A stretch of DNA of 64,000 nucleotides from Dysgonomonas sp. PF1-14 (GCF_029892965.1 NZ_JARXWN010000002.1:124001-188000); one strand, 5' to 3'; shown: positions 1 through 7,645, counted from the first letter of the stretch. Notes: generated by a model not told the origin, from the sequence alone. Made by a program: numbers and translations.

Positions 1-197
1 TTCCTTGATTACATTTTTCGACAGTACAGTCTTGTCTAGGTCATATTCCTGTGAAAAAATGCCTGTAGAGCTGATCTATAAAAGAAAGTAAATTAATATA
101 TTCTTCATGTGCATAGCTTTTTTTGAGTTAAGATGTGTAATTATTTACATTGTGCTAATGTACTGAAATGTATTTAGAGTATGTATTATTTCCCAAT

Positions 198-245
198 AAC
201 TTTATCTATACCTGAAAAGTATAAACCAATAAAAAAGATAAAGTT
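198..245 (+). promoter_or_regulatory. Nested inverted repeat abutting the start codon of the HTH gene
   Basis: A perfect 9-bp inverted repeat, AACTTTATC at 198-206 and GATAAAGTT at 237-245, ends exactly at the ATG at 246. A smaller TATAC/GTATA pair lies inside it. In RNA it would fold into a hairpin that hides the ribosome-binding region. In DNA it could be an operator for the downstream HTH protein. Both roles are inference; only the symmetry is seen. Confidence 0.4.
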
Positions 246-818
246 ATGAAATACTCAGACCGTTTAGTTGAAAAAATGATCCGCCTGATAGAAGAAGACA
301 CCTACACCATCACCGAAATATGCGAAGCCCTGAAGATCAGCCGACACACCTACTATGAATGGCGGAACACCAAGCCCGACTTTCGCCGTAAGATAGACGA
401 AGCCATAGACCGCCGCGACGATGCACTGGTAGTCATTGCCCGCAAATCGCTAAAACAAAAACTCGAAGGCTGTGTACTCACCGAAGAGCGCTGCGTGTAT
501 GAACTCGCCAGAAGCAACTCGGAAGTACAAATACTAAAAACCCGTACCGTCCGTAAGAAACAATGTCCGCCCGATCTGCGCGCCATCAAATACGTGCTCG
601 ACCGCAACGACAAACGCCGCGAAGCCGACAACAGCCCCTCGCGCCGTCCGATGATCATCAATGTACCCGACCAGCATACAGCCGACATGCTGCGTGCGAT
701 GGATGAGCCCGACTACTGGGACAAGCGTCAGAAGATGATAGACGAGAAATATGCTCCCGGCGGCATTTGGTCTGATAAAGAAAGGGTTGACGAGACCGCG
801 TTTAAGAAGGATGAATAA
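246..818 (+). CDS. Helix-turn-helix protein, phage terminase small-subunit-like
   Basis: A 190-residue soluble basic protein. Residues 1-60 form a predicted HTH (ITEICEALKISRHTYYEW), followed by a helical, highly charged middle. This layout is that of the phage packaging HTH proteins (phBC6A51/terminase small-subunit-like) that are common in Bacteroidales prophages. The C-terminal 40 residues are acidic and unstructured-looking. The coding DNA is visibly more GC-rich (many GCC, CGC and CCG codons) than its AT-rich flanks, which suggests foreign origin. No other phage gene lies nearby, so it is an orphan or the edge of an element beyond the window. An IS-type HTH or a free-standing regulator are alternatives. 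Confidence 0.6.
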   Translation: MKYSDRLVEKMIRLIEEDTYTITEICEALKISRHTYYEWRNTKPDFRRKIDEAIDRRDDALVVIARKSLKQKLEGCVLTEERCVYELARSNSEVQILKTRTVRKKQCPPDLRAIKYVLDRNDKRREADNSPSRRPMIINVPDQHTADMLRAMDEPDYWDKRQKMIDEKYAPGGIWSDKERVDETAFKKDE

Positions 819-873
819 CAGCCCCTACCGACCTCTCCAAAGGGCATGCTTGTTATGTTCTAATTTCTTTTTA

Positions 874-1044
874 GTAACTGTTTAAATTTGATTGGCAATT
901 TTATTTTGCATTAAGTAATACATAATATTTATTGTCGTTTTCAATTCTGTAGGGGCGAAATATCTTTCGCCCGATATAGTTGCGGGCAAAAGAATAATCA
1001 GAAGCAGTTATATGAAATGTTTTCGGTCAAATTTAAACAATTAC
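874..1044. mobile_element. Miniature inverted-repeat element 1 (MITE-like, 171 bp)
   Basis: The ends are 18-bp inverted repeats with one mismatch: GTAACTGTTTAAATTTGA at 874-891, and the complement of GTAATTGTTTAAATTTGA at 1027-1044. A 3-bp direct repeat TTA flanks both ends (871-873 and 1045-1047), as expected for a TNA target duplication. There is no coding capacity. The interior contains a GTAGGGGCGAA hairpin unit. The right third (986-1046) recurs at 9485-9547. A second element with related ends lies at 39642-39823. IS5-type (IS1031-like) mobilisation is an inference from the 3-bp TNA flanks. Confidence 0.6.
949..972 (+). repeat. Dispersed GTAGGRGCGAA/TTCGCCC palindromic repeat, copy 1
   Basis: A short hairpin in which GGGGCGAAA is answered by TTTCGCCC within 24 bases. 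Related copies are at 32807-32851 (minus orientation) and 61861-61909. It sits inside the miniature element at 874-1044. Confidence 0.5.
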
Positions 1045-1098
1045 TTAATCAGTTGGCCCCACTTTTAAGTGGAGGAATAAGGTAGATCATTACGAAAT

Positions 1099-1130
1099 GG
1101 CTTTAGCCAAAACAGATTTTGACTAAAGTC
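1099..1130. repeat. REP-like imperfect palindrome (GGCTTTAGCC...GACTAAAGTC), copy 1
   Basis: The left arm GGCTTTAGCCAAAA and the right arm TTTTGACTAAAGTC are imperfect inverted repeats around a 3-4 nt loop. A diverged copy occurs at 2426-2457. The 522-bp gap between the HTH gene and the deiminase-fold gene holds this unit, the miniature element and an AT-rich repeat at 1251-1285. No gene is visible in it. Confidence 0.5.
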
Positions 1131-1250
1131 GTTTTAGGTATTACTTCTAACCTACGCCTTAAAAGGCGTGGCAACAGGTAGAACTAAATAATCCTGCTTC
1201 TTTGAAGAGGCTTAAAAAGAGAGTAAAAAAAAATGGTAAAAAGAGTAAGT

Positions 1251-1285
1251 TTTGTCAGGTTTTAGTTAAAAAGGCCTCACGCAAA
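1251..1285 (+). repeat. TTTGTCAGGTTTTAGTTAAAA repeat, copy 1
   Basis: The string TTTGTCAGGTTTTAGTTAAA followed by a TCACGCAAAG motif recurs at 44300-44330 (AGGTTTTAGTTAAAA...TCACGCAAAG) and at 44460-44480 (TGTCAGGTTTTAGTTAAAA). All copies are intergenic. Origin unknown. Confidence 0.4.
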
Positions 1286-1339
1286 GATAAATACTTGTAA
1301 CTTGTAACTGCCCGATAGGACGAAGTAACTCAGCACTAA

Positions 1340-2254
1340 CTATTCCCTCACCAGTGGTAAAGTGGAGCAGCGCAGTAGCCCACCCATTTTCGATATTTCG
1401 TAGTAGGGTACAACTTCTACAGTTAGCTCCCATTGGTCGCGCATATATTGATTGAGGCGAGTAAAGCGTTCTTCGCTGACAACAACAGTGGGTGATATGG
1501 AGAACACATTGGTATTCATGTAGTACATTTCTTCGCGTGTAATGTCGAATACATTCTCTTTGCCGAAAAAGTCTACAAGGAACTGGTAATCGTTTATGTC
1601 TTTGAATCCGCCCTTGTATATAATGGCCTTGTCGTTACCGACAGGCATAAATGTGCAATCGAGGTGCAGGATTCCTTTGCGCGGATCGGTGTCATCCTTT
1701 TCCAGTTCGAGCGGGATGAAAGTCTTTTCGGAGAATAGCTCTCTCAGAAATGCAATGGCATAGGCATTAGTACGTGCGGTCTTATACTCGGGGTAGTCGC
1801 GCTCCGTATATGTACCTACGAATATGGTGTCGTTGTACAATACTACATCTCCGCCTTCCACATGGGCTTTTTCGGGCAGGTTGTATATCTTGTTGAATGC
1901 TATTTCGCTGTATATAGGGGCGTAGGCCTCCTGTTCATCGGCACGATCGGGAATGATGTTCGATGTAATGATTTTGTCGTCTATCACAAATGCCACATCG
2001 CGGGCATATACCTGATTGCAGTTAGGAAGAATGAGCGGGCGGAGGACTTCCACCCCATATTTGAGGAATACCTTTTCGAAGGCAGTCATTTCCGTTGCTA
2101 TATCTTCTTCTACGGGGTACATTCCTTTCTGAACCGATTCGTAGGACTTGGCATCATAGGTTTCTTCCAACGATGGGGCTTTTCCCAACGAGTAAGGCTG
2201 TCCCAATACGACGGTTTTTAGTTGTGAAGTTTCGTTCTGTATATTTAATATCAT
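1340..2254 (-). CDS. Arginine deiminase/amidinotransferase-fold hydrolase
   Basis: A 304-residue protein of the guanidino-group-modifying superfamily (DDAH, arginine deiminase and amidinotransferase), which acts through a Cys thiouronium intermediate. Expected motifs are present in order: ARDVAFV at 84-90 (Asp86), HVEGGDVV at 131-138, HLDCTF with His197, and the nucleophile Cys296 in GLLRCSTLPL near the C-terminus. It is cytoplasmic, with no signal peptide. The length fits dimethylarginine dimethylaminohydrolase-like proteins better than the roughly 410-residue ArcA. The substrate cannot be read from sequence; arginine, a methylated arginine or citrulline-related compounds are possible. It stands alone. 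A -7-type box (TATCTTTG on the minus strand) lies at 2280-2287, just upstream of the ATG. Confidence 0.8.
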   Translation of the reverse strand: MILNIQNETSQLKTVVLGQPYSLGKAPSLEETYDAKSYESVQKGMYPVEEDIATEMTAFEKVFLKYGVEVLRPLILPNCNQVYARDVAFVIDDKIITSNIIPDRADEQEAYAPIYSEIAFNKIYNLPEKAHVEGGDVVLYNDTIFVGTYTERDYPEYKTARTNAYAIAFLRELFSEKTFIPLELEKDDTDPRKGILHLDCTFMPVGNDKAIIYKGGFKDINDYQFLVDFFGKENVFDITREEMYYMNTNVFSISPTVVVSEERFTRLNQYMRDQWELTVEVVPYYEISKMGGLLRCSTLPLVRE

Positions 2255-2279
2255 ATCTAATTAGAATTTCATCTATATA

Positions 2280-2287
2280 CAAAGATA
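2280..2287 (-). promoter_or_regulatory. Bacteroidota -7 promoter box for the deiminase-fold gene
   Basis: TATCTTTG reads on the minus strand 26 bases upstream of the start codon at 2254. It fits the TAnnTTTG consensus of the Bacteroidota primary sigma factor. No convincing -33 TTG was found. Confidence 0.4.
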
Positions 2288-2425
2288 AGATTTTCAGCCG
2301 TTTTCGGAAATGTATCTTCCTTTTTAAGGCAGAATCGATTCTTTGCGGTAGTTTATCTTACTCTATAAACAATCCTTATTTCGATATTGTTTCAACCTGA
2401 TGAGATTGAAGAAACGACAGGCGAA

Positions 2426-2457
2426 AGGCCTTAGCCAATACAGTTTTAGCTAAAGTT
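2426..2457. repeat. REP-like imperfect palindrome, copy 2
   Basis: AGGCCTTAGCCAATACAG followed by TTTTAGCTAAAGTT resembles the unit at 1099-1130 and keeps the CTTAGCC/GCTAAAG arms. It lies in the 370-bp intergenic gap before the SDR gene. Nothing else is recognised in that gap. Confidence 0.4.
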
Positions 2458-2624
2458 ATAGTAACTGATTGTATAAGCAGGGCACAGGTATCGCATCTGC
2501 GTTTTGCCATTCATTAGCGTATTATTGTTATGAAAGGCGGAGAATTTTATCTGTATGGAAAAAGTATTTGGAATTGATAAGATGATATTTATTCCTTATT
2601 TTAGCAATACAAAATATAAGAGAC

Positions 2625-3575
2625 ATGACAAGAATAGCTATAACAGGTGCTGCCGGAAATCTGGGCGGATTACTGGCACAAGGAATGAAGGATATGGATG
2701 TAAACCTTAATCTGCTTATCCACAACAACGATGTGCCGGATGACTTGAAGCAGAGAGAGAACGTGTCGGTATTCAGAACCGATCTGGCAAAAAAGGAAAC
2801 CTTGTCCGATGCCTTGAGGGGAGTGGACGTAATCGTGCATTTTGCAGGAATATTGTTTAAAGCCAATCCGGAGAAATTCTTGCCAATAACCAATACACAG
2901 TATTTCAAAAATCTGTTGACTGTAGCTGTTCGGCAAAAGGTTAAGCGCGTCATCCTTATCAGTTTTCCGCATGTAGAGGGTGAATGTACATCCGAAAATC
3001 CTGCAAAGGGTGTGCTTTCAGGTAATCCTGAATCGGCACATGCCCGTACGCGGCTGGAGGAAGAAAAACTTCTTTTTCAGTATGGGGACAAACATGGGTT
3101 CGAAGCCGTATCGTTGCGTGTAGGAATGGTATATGGCCAGGGAATACTGATGATAGATGCCGGACAATGGTTTGCCCGTCATTGGTTACTCGGTGTATGG
3201 AAGAAGCCTACAGAAATACATCTGATATCGAAACCCGATTTTGTGGATGCTACTATTGCCGCCGCTCTGAAACCGGATGTACGAGGAATATATCATGTGG
3301 GTGACGAAGGGGTGCAGACCTTACAGGAGTTTCTGGATGATATAACTGTATATAAAGGAAATCATAAGCCATGGCGGATGCCTGTGTGGATGATAATGAC
3401 TGCCGCCAGAGGATTCGAACTGTTTTCGGCCTTGTTTGGTACAAGAAGCCCTTTGACCAGAGACTTTGTAAAAATAGGAATGGTTTCGTATTACGGCGAT
3501 ACAAGTCGTATGCGTCAGGAACTTTTGCCTGAATTGAAGTATAAGACTTATAAGGAAGGGATAGATCTTTTCTAA
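2625..3575 (+). CDS. NAD(P)-dependent epimerase/dehydratase-like SDR protein
   Basis: A 316-residue extended-SDR protein. The N-terminal Rossmann motif GAAGNLG (8-14) binds the dinucleotide, and DVIVHFAG (about 68-75) matches the second conserved SDR segment. The C-terminal half is the variable substrate domain. The classical YxxxK active site is not evident, which is common in atypical SDRs that act as regulators or on unknown substrates. The start is an ATG after an A-rich leader (AAAATATAAGAGAC). It is followed directly by a strong hairpin terminator shared with the convergent gene. The substrate is unknown. Confidence 0.75.
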   Translation: MTRIAITGAAGNLGGLLAQGMKDMDVNLNLLIHNNDVPDDLKQRENVSVFRTDLAKKETLSDALRGVDVIVHFAGILFKANPEKFLPITNTQYFKNLLTVAVRQKVKRVILISFPHVEGECTSENPAKGVLSGNPESAHARTRLEEEKLLFQYGDKHGFEAVSLRVGMVYGQGILMIDAGQWFARHWLLGVWKKPTEIHLISKPDFVDATIAAALKPDVRGIYHVGDEGVQTLQEFLDDITVYKGNHKPWRMPVWMIMTAARGFELFSALFGTRSPLTRDFVKIGMVSYYGDTSRMRQELLPELKYKTYKEGIDLF

Positions 3576-3581
3576 AAAGAC

Positions 3582-3611
3582 AAAAGACGAATCGAGAGCG
3601 ATCCGTCTTTT
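3582..3611. terminator. Bidirectional hairpin terminator
   Basis: AAAAGACGAATCG (3582-3594) pairs with CGATCCGTCTTTT (3599-3611) with one mismatch. It lies between the convergent genes ending at 3575 (plus) and 3633 (minus) and gives U-rich tails on both strands. Confidence 0.75.
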
Positions 3612-3632
3612 ATCAAACAATACTTAAATGGT

Positions 3633-4004
3633 TTATTTATTGTCTACCATTGAGGTGAAATTTTCCTGTTGTTGGTGGTATGTTATATTCAGTATTTCAA
3701 GATATTTTTTGAACTGTTTTTGAGACAATACCGATTTAGCATTGGCAATGTTGTAATACAATGCTTTCCGAGCATCGTTCTTGCTGTTGTCTGTCAGAGC
3801 ATTTACAAGCAGTTGAGTTGAGTCGTAAAATATTTTTTGCAGTTGCTCCGATTGTTCCGGACTTGCTTTTACGTAGTCAGTAACTGTGTTCTGTGTAGTT
3901 TTTTGATTCAAGCTCCACAAAACGTTGTATTCATCACCATTTTGAGCGTAAGAGCTGATACTGAAAAGCAGTACAGCAGCGAATAAAATTGATAACCTTT
4001 TCAT
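3633..4004 (-). CDS. Small secreted helical protein of unknown function
   Basis: A 123-residue product with an N-terminal signal peptide (MKRLSILFAAVLLFSISSYAQ), cleaved after the Ala-Gln region typical of Bacteroidota exported proteins. The mature part is about 100 residues, mostly predicted amphipathic helix rich in Gln, Lys and Asn. It resembles periplasmic helical proteins of the LTXXQ/Spy kind in composition, but I see no diagnostic LTXXQ motif, so no function is assigned. The leader is about 130 nt long, with a possible -7 box (TACATTTG, minus strand) at 4137-4144 and an inverted repeat at 4063-4098. Confidence 0.7.
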   Translation of the reverse strand: MKRLSILFAAVLLFSISSYAQNGDEYNVLWSLNQKTTQNTVTDYVKASPEQSEQLQKIFYDSTQLLVNALTDNSKNDARKALYYNIANAKSVLSQKQFKKYLEILNITYHQQQENFTSMVDNK

Positions 4005-4062
4005 AACCTAATTTTTTTTTGATAAAACAATCTTTAGTAAATAACAAGACATAAAAAAAGCA

Positions 4063-4098
4063 AAGAATTCCCATTGATATATCATGGTATTCTTTGCG
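4063..4098. other. Inverted repeat in the leader of the secreted helical protein gene
   Basis: CAAAGAATTCCCAT and ATGGTATTCTTTG form an imperfect stem separated by TGATATATC. It lies between the putative promoter (4137-4144) and the start codon (4004), so it would be transcribed as a 5' leader hairpin. It could equally be a second terminator for the upstream lipoprotein gene. Confidence 0.35.
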
Positions 4099-4294
4099 TA
4101 TGTCTAAATAAAACTTTAATAACCTAAATCACGATACAAATGTAAGGGTAAATTTTTAATGGCGAATCAAAATGTCATAAAAAGTTATATATAATGTTTC
4201 TATGTGATATTGACACCCTTTATAAATAGCCAGTGTTCTTTGACATAATAATCGGCTAAGCCAAATATGAGATCGGTCTTAAATGGAATAAAAA

Positions 4295-4320
4295 AAGAGG
4301 CTTTTTGAAAAAGCCTCTTA
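4295..4320. terminator. Hairpin terminator of the 4342-4926 lipoprotein gene
   Basis: AAGAGGCTTTTT and AAAAAGCCTCTT form a perfect stem around a GA-containing loop, about 20 bases past the stop codon of the minus-strand gene. Confidence 0.75.
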
Positions 4321-4341
4321 AGTATGATGATTGGAAATAAA

Positions 4342-4926
4342 TTATTTCACTAATTCTTTAAATTTATATGTGATAGTATTATCTCCTACCTTTGATTCTT
4401 CACCTTCTGCATTTTTAGTATATATCTCTAAAGCACCTTTCAATGTGAAAGATATTGTTTTAGATGCCTTGTTATATTTAGCATCAGTTGAAGTCAGATT
4501 TTTAATAACAATTTTAGTCGGGTTTGAGGTTGAATACCAATCGGTGATGTATGCAGGTATTTCATTTCCTGATTTCTGCACTTCGGCTAATGTTGCAAAA
4601 TCGAAAGTGTAATATGTGCCATCAGTAGATTTCTTAAAATTTGAAGTTGTAATTGGTCCCCCAATCTCATTTGGTGGTCCTACAAACAAGTTGAGTTCAC
4701 CGCTGTTAGAAGTAGATGTCATAAATTGAGTTTTTGCAACTTCATCATTGTAGGGAGTGTAAGTTCCTAAAGAAAGACTGATATCAACTTTTCCATTTTG
4801 TATTCCGATGATTTCCGATTTATCATATAATGTGTAATCTACAGGAACCGGATCATCATCGCTACCGCAAGCTGTGAATGTAAATACTGTGCCTAATGTA
4901 AACAGGATAAAGAATAATTTTTTCAT
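4342..4926 (-). CDS. Secreted lipoprotein, DUF4840-like
   Basis: A 194-residue lipoprotein. The signal peptide ends in a lipobox TACG with Cys20, followed by SDDDPVP, an acidic stretch at +2 that in Bacteroidota often marks export to the cell surface. The mature domain is beta-rich with alternating hydrophobic strands and has a conserved-looking 'SFTLKGALEIYT' segment. It resembles the DUF4840 group of Bacteroidales lipoproteins from memory, but this is not certain. The gene stands alone between a promoter at 4983-5015 and a terminator at 4295-4320. Confidence 0.7.
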   Translation of the reverse strand: MKKLFFILFTLGTVFTFTACGSDDDPVPVDYTLYDKSEIIGIQNGKVDISLSLGTYTPYNDEVAKTQFMTSTSNSGELNLFVGPPNEIGGPITTSNFKKSTDGTYYTFDFATLAEVQKSGNEIPAYITDWYSTSNPTKIVIKNLTSTDAKYNKASKTISFTLKGALEIYTKNAEGEESKVGDNTITYKFKELVK

Positions 4927-4982
4927 AACTGATTAAAATTTTTAGTTTGTGTACCTAAATCTTTTTAGTTTTTAACTCTGGC

Positions 4983-5015
4983 GCAAAGGTAATTCTTTTT
5001 AAGATAAAATAGCAA
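4983..5015 (-). promoter_or_regulatory. Promoter of the 4342-4926 lipoprotein gene
   Basis: On the minus strand, TACCTTTG (4983-4990) is preceded 22 bases upstream by TTG (5013-5015). This matches the Bacteroidota TTTG-N19-21-TAnnTTTG pattern apart from slightly long spacing. Confidence 0.45.
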
Positions 5016-5108
5016 TTCTTTCCGAATTTAAAAGGTTGTTTCACATATATTTCTTTTTTATCCGGTATAAAATTCTTACCTTTAGTGACCTTATAATCCC
5101 CTGTAACT

Positions 5109-5642
5109 ATGGACGATGATAACTTGGTGATAGAAATAAGGCAGGAAGAGGTCAGAGACTTTCCGGCTGTTTATAACATCAACTCCAATGCATTCAACAG
5201 AAAAGACGAAGCCCGTCTGGTAGACCGCTTACGGTTGAGTGATGCATTTATCCCCGATCTTTCACTGGTAGCTATGCTCGATGCTAAAGTAGTGGGGCAT
5301 ATACTGTTTACGAAGATCAATATAGAGAATAACGATACTAAGGTAGAAAGCCTTGCTCTGGCTCCGGTGGCGGTAAGCCCCGATTTGCAGCGGAGAGGTA
5401 TAGGCAGCAGATTGATCCGTTACGGATTGGAGAAGGCAAAACAACTAGGCTATAGGTCGGTGATCGTACTCGGACATGCCGATTACTATCCGCGATATGG
5501 ATTTGAGCCGACTACCAAATGGCAGATAAAAGCACCGTTCAATGTTCCTGCAAATGCCTTTATGGGAGTAGAACTTGTAGATGGCGGCTTATCGGATGTA
5601 AAGGGCACAGTAAGGTATGCCAGAGAGTTCGAGGAGATTTGA
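5109..5642 (+). CDS. GNAT family N-acetyltransferase (YhbS-like)
   Basis: A 177-residue cytoplasmic acetyltransferase. The GNAT fold is shown by the beta4 strand 'SLALAPVAVSP' (81-91) followed by the acetyl-CoA pyrophosphate-binding loop QRRGIGS (94-100), then 'VIVLGHADYYPRYGFEP' (118-134), a signature of the YhbS/Eis-like subgroup. The acceptor is unknown. It is a single gene ending in a structured hairpin region (5672-5726). Confidence 0.85.
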   Translation: MDDDNLVIEIRQEEVRDFPAVYNINSNAFNRKDEARLVDRLRLSDAFIPDLSLVAMLDAKVVGHILFTKINIENNDTKVESLALAPVAVSPDLQRRGIGSRLIRYGLEKAKQLGYRSVIVLGHADYYPRYGFEPTTKWQIKAPFNVPANAFMGVELVDGGLSDVKGTVRYAREFEEI

Positions 5643-5671
5643 ACTGATTGATCCCTGACTAAATAAAAGAA

Positions 5672-5726
5672 ACCGACAAAACATTAACTGTGGCTAGTGT
5701 AGTCATGCAGTTATAGAGCTGTCGGT
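5672..5726. terminator. Two-tier hairpin between convergent genes
   Basis: The outer stem is ACCGACA (5672-5678) with TGTCGGT (5720-5726). The inner stem is TAACTG (5685-5690) with CAGTTA (5708-5713). It lies between the GNAT gene and the minus-strand zinc-ribbon gene, and most likely acts as a bidirectional terminator. Confidence 0.5.
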
Positions 5727-5756
5727 ATTATTTCTTCTATCGTTCTTAGTCGAGAA

Positions 5757-6029
5757 TTAGTTTGCCCAGCGTTTTAGTTTAGGGAAGTATAACTTCATTT
5801 GTGCAATAGCTTCTTCTTTTGTGAATTTTTGCTCCGAGTCTTTATTGAATTCTTCTACAAACTGAGCACAACGTTCTATCATTTCGTCCATTGTGAGGTC
5901 TTTGGTGAATTTTCCGTCTTTGAAGCAATAATGACAATATTCCTGATTTGGACTTTGGTCGGCATTTGTTCCAAAATCTTCGCTGGTTTTTAGCGGCATG
6001 CCACAGCTTTGGCAAAACTTTTGATCCAT
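5757..6029 (-). CDS. Putative zinc-ribbon protein
   Basis: A 90-residue protein with two CxxC knuckles, Cys6-Cys9 and Cys32-Cys35, which form a zinc ribbon of the type named 'putative zinc ribbon domain' (zf-ribbon PF12674). The motif QSCGMPL after the first knuckle and EYCHYCFKDG at the second are typical. The C-terminal half is an amphipathic helix ending in YFPKLKRW. Small proteins of this family are widespread in Firmicutes and Bacteroidales and have no established role; nucleic-acid or protein binding is likely. Confidence 0.8.
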   Translation of the reverse strand: MDQKFCQSCGMPLKTSEDFGTNADQSPNQEYCHYCFKDGKFTKDLTMDEMIERCAQFVEEFNKDSEQKFTKEEAIAQMKLYFPKLKRWAN

Positions 6030-6285
6030 GATGTTTAGTATTAGTATTATTAAATGTAGATAGTTATGCGAATATAAGTAAATCTCCCGAACCTTTATTT
6101 AACAGATTATGTTTATTTTATCTATATGGGAAAAATATCTTTCAGGGAATGATTAAAAAATAAGAACAAGCCTATCTGGTTAATTAAAGTTAAAGACGGG
6201 GGAGGTGATTAATCTTTTTGTCGCCGATAGCATCAAAGATACAAAGAGATGAAAATTGAGTATTCACCTTTTAATACTTACCATT

Positions 6286-7101
6286 ATGAAAAAGTTTATA
6301 TTAGCATTCGCATTATTACTTGGAGCTACTTCCTTTTACAATACAGTTGAAGCCCAAAGCATAAATATAAGTATCAATATAGGGCGTCAACCGGCATGGG
6401 GACCCGTCGGTTACGATTATGTAGGATATTACTATTTCCCTGATATAGATTGTTACTACGATGTGAATATGTCGATGTTCTATTACATGGATAGGGGGCG
6501 CTGGATTTCGGCACGCTATCTGCCATACGCATATCGCCACTACGACTTGTACGGGCTATACAAAGTAGTATTGAACGTAAATCAGCCTTGGAGATATCAT
6601 AGCACTCACTACAGAGATTATGCAAGATACAGAGGACATCACCACCACAATCAGATAGTGATACGCGACAGCCGCGACCACCGTTACCGTGATAGCCGCA
6701 ACAACAGGGTTAGCTGGTATGCGAACGACAGATCGAATAATCACAGAAGTGATAAATATTATAACAACGGCCGTACAGGTAATAATTATTCGAATAATTA
6801 TAAATCTAACAACAACCGTCGCGATAATAATACTTACAGATCGGATAATCAGAAGAACTATCGTCAGGATAATAATAAGAGCAATAACAATTATCGTTCG
6901 GACAAAAGCAATAGCAGAACTGATAATAACAAAAATAATAACGTTCGTCAGAGCAGAAGTAAAAACAATGGTAGCAGCAGTTACAGCTCTTCGGGAAGCT
7001 CTAGCAGAGAGAGAAGCGGAAACAGTAAATCCAACAGCCGTTCATCATCTGCAAAAAGCAGCAATTACCGTTTAGCTTCTAACTCGGGACGTATGAGGTA
7101 A
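6286..7101 (+). CDS. Secreted protein with low-complexity Asn/Arg/Ser/Asp-rich C-terminus
   Basis: The ATG at 6286 is chosen because it begins a proper signal peptide (MKKFILAFALLLGATSFYN); an upstream TTG in frame would add ten unlikely residues. The product is 271 residues. Residues about 28-110 are Tyr/Trp-rich with predicted beta strands (YVGYYYFPDIDCYYDV). After residue 110 there is a His cluster, then about 150 residues made almost only of N, S, R, K, D and Y with degenerate units such as NYRSDN. The tail ends in SNSGRMR. This resembles Bacteroidetes proteins with a conserved exported N-domain and a disordered cationic tail. Function unknown; binding to polyanions such as DNA or polysaccharide is only a guess. 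Confidence 0.75.
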   Translation: MKKFILAFALLLGATSFYNTVEAQSINISINIGRQPAWGPVGYDYVGYYYFPDIDCYYDVNMSMFYYMDRGRWISARYLPYAYRHYDLYGLYKVVLNVNQPWRYHSTHYRDYARYRGHHHHNQIVIRDSRDHRYRDSRNNRVSWYANDRSNNHRSDKYYNNGRTGNNYSNNYKSNNNRRDNNTYRSDNQKNYRQDNNKSNNNYRSDKSNSRTDNNKNNNVRQSRSKNNGSSSYSSSGSSSRERSGNSKSNSRSSSAKSSNYRLASNSGRMR

Positions 7102-7131
7102 GTGTTTTAAGGTTAGGGTATAAGGATGGAT

Positions 7132-7163
7132 AAGGTGTATATTTTATAAAAGATATGCACCTT
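7132..7163. terminator. Hairpin terminator after the Asn/Arg-rich protein gene
   Basis: AAGGTGTATAT and ATATGCACCTT form an 11-bp stem with one mismatch, 31 bases past the stop codon. Confidence 0.6.
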
Positions 7164-7166
7164 GTC

Positions 7167-7199
7167 TTTGAAGGATAATCTGTATTTATAATATCTTTA
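7167..7199 (+). promoter_or_regulatory. Promoter of the 7232-7645 gene
   Basis: TTTG (7167-7170) is followed 21 bases later by TATCTTTA (7192-7199), close to the Bacteroidota -33/-7 consensus, 33 bases before the ATG. Confidence 0.5.
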
Positions 7200-7231
7200 C
7201 CATAATAGTAATTTCAATAAACATAAACGAT

Positions 7232-7645
7232 ATGAAAAAGTGTCTCATCGCAATACTTGTCTTATTACTAGCCTTTCCGATGCTGATGAACTCCCAGAAT
7301 CAGCTTGCACTGGAAGATATTTCCGGACGATGGATAGAGTGGGCGCGCATAGAGGGTGATAGCGTGCGTTTATCGGGAGACTTTGCCGACACATATATCT
7401 TTAGAGACAATATGGTGTTCCATAAGGGAGAAGCTTCCGAGGGAGTTATCCTGTTCAATGTCACCGGAAAATATACGATAGAGGGCGATTCGGTAAAAGT
7501 GTTCTATCGCGACTATCTGAATAAAAGGGCAAGCCGACAACCTGCTAAACAGCTCATATTAAAAATCCTTTCCAAATCGAAAGATGAGTTGCGTGTCGCC
7601 GTTATAGACTACGATTACGAGTATAAGATGATATTGAAAAGATAA
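7232..7645 (+). CDS. Small secreted lipocalin-like protein
   Basis: A 137-residue exported protein with a signal peptide (residues 1-21, MKKCLIAILVLLLAFPMLMN). The mature part begins with 'ISGRWIEWARIEGDSV', followed by alternating beta strands ending in 'DYDYEYKMILKR'. The GxW motif near the start of a small beta-barrel is the hallmark of lipocalin-like families in Bacteroidales. The ligand is unknown. It could be periplasmic; no lipobox Cys is present after the signal peptide. Confidence 0.65.
   Translation: MKKCLIAILVLLLAFPMLMNSQNQLALEDISGRWIEWARIEGDSVRLSGDFADTYIFRDNMVFHKGEASEGVILFNVTGKYTIEGDSVKVFYRDYLNKRASRQPAKQLILKILSKSKDELRVAVIDYDYEYKMILKR

Noticed and set aside
1-245. Partial gene entering from the left edge (a 29-codon open stretch on the plus strand ending at 91)
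   Set aside because: Too short to assign, no recognisable motif; the region is AT-rich and may be intergenic.
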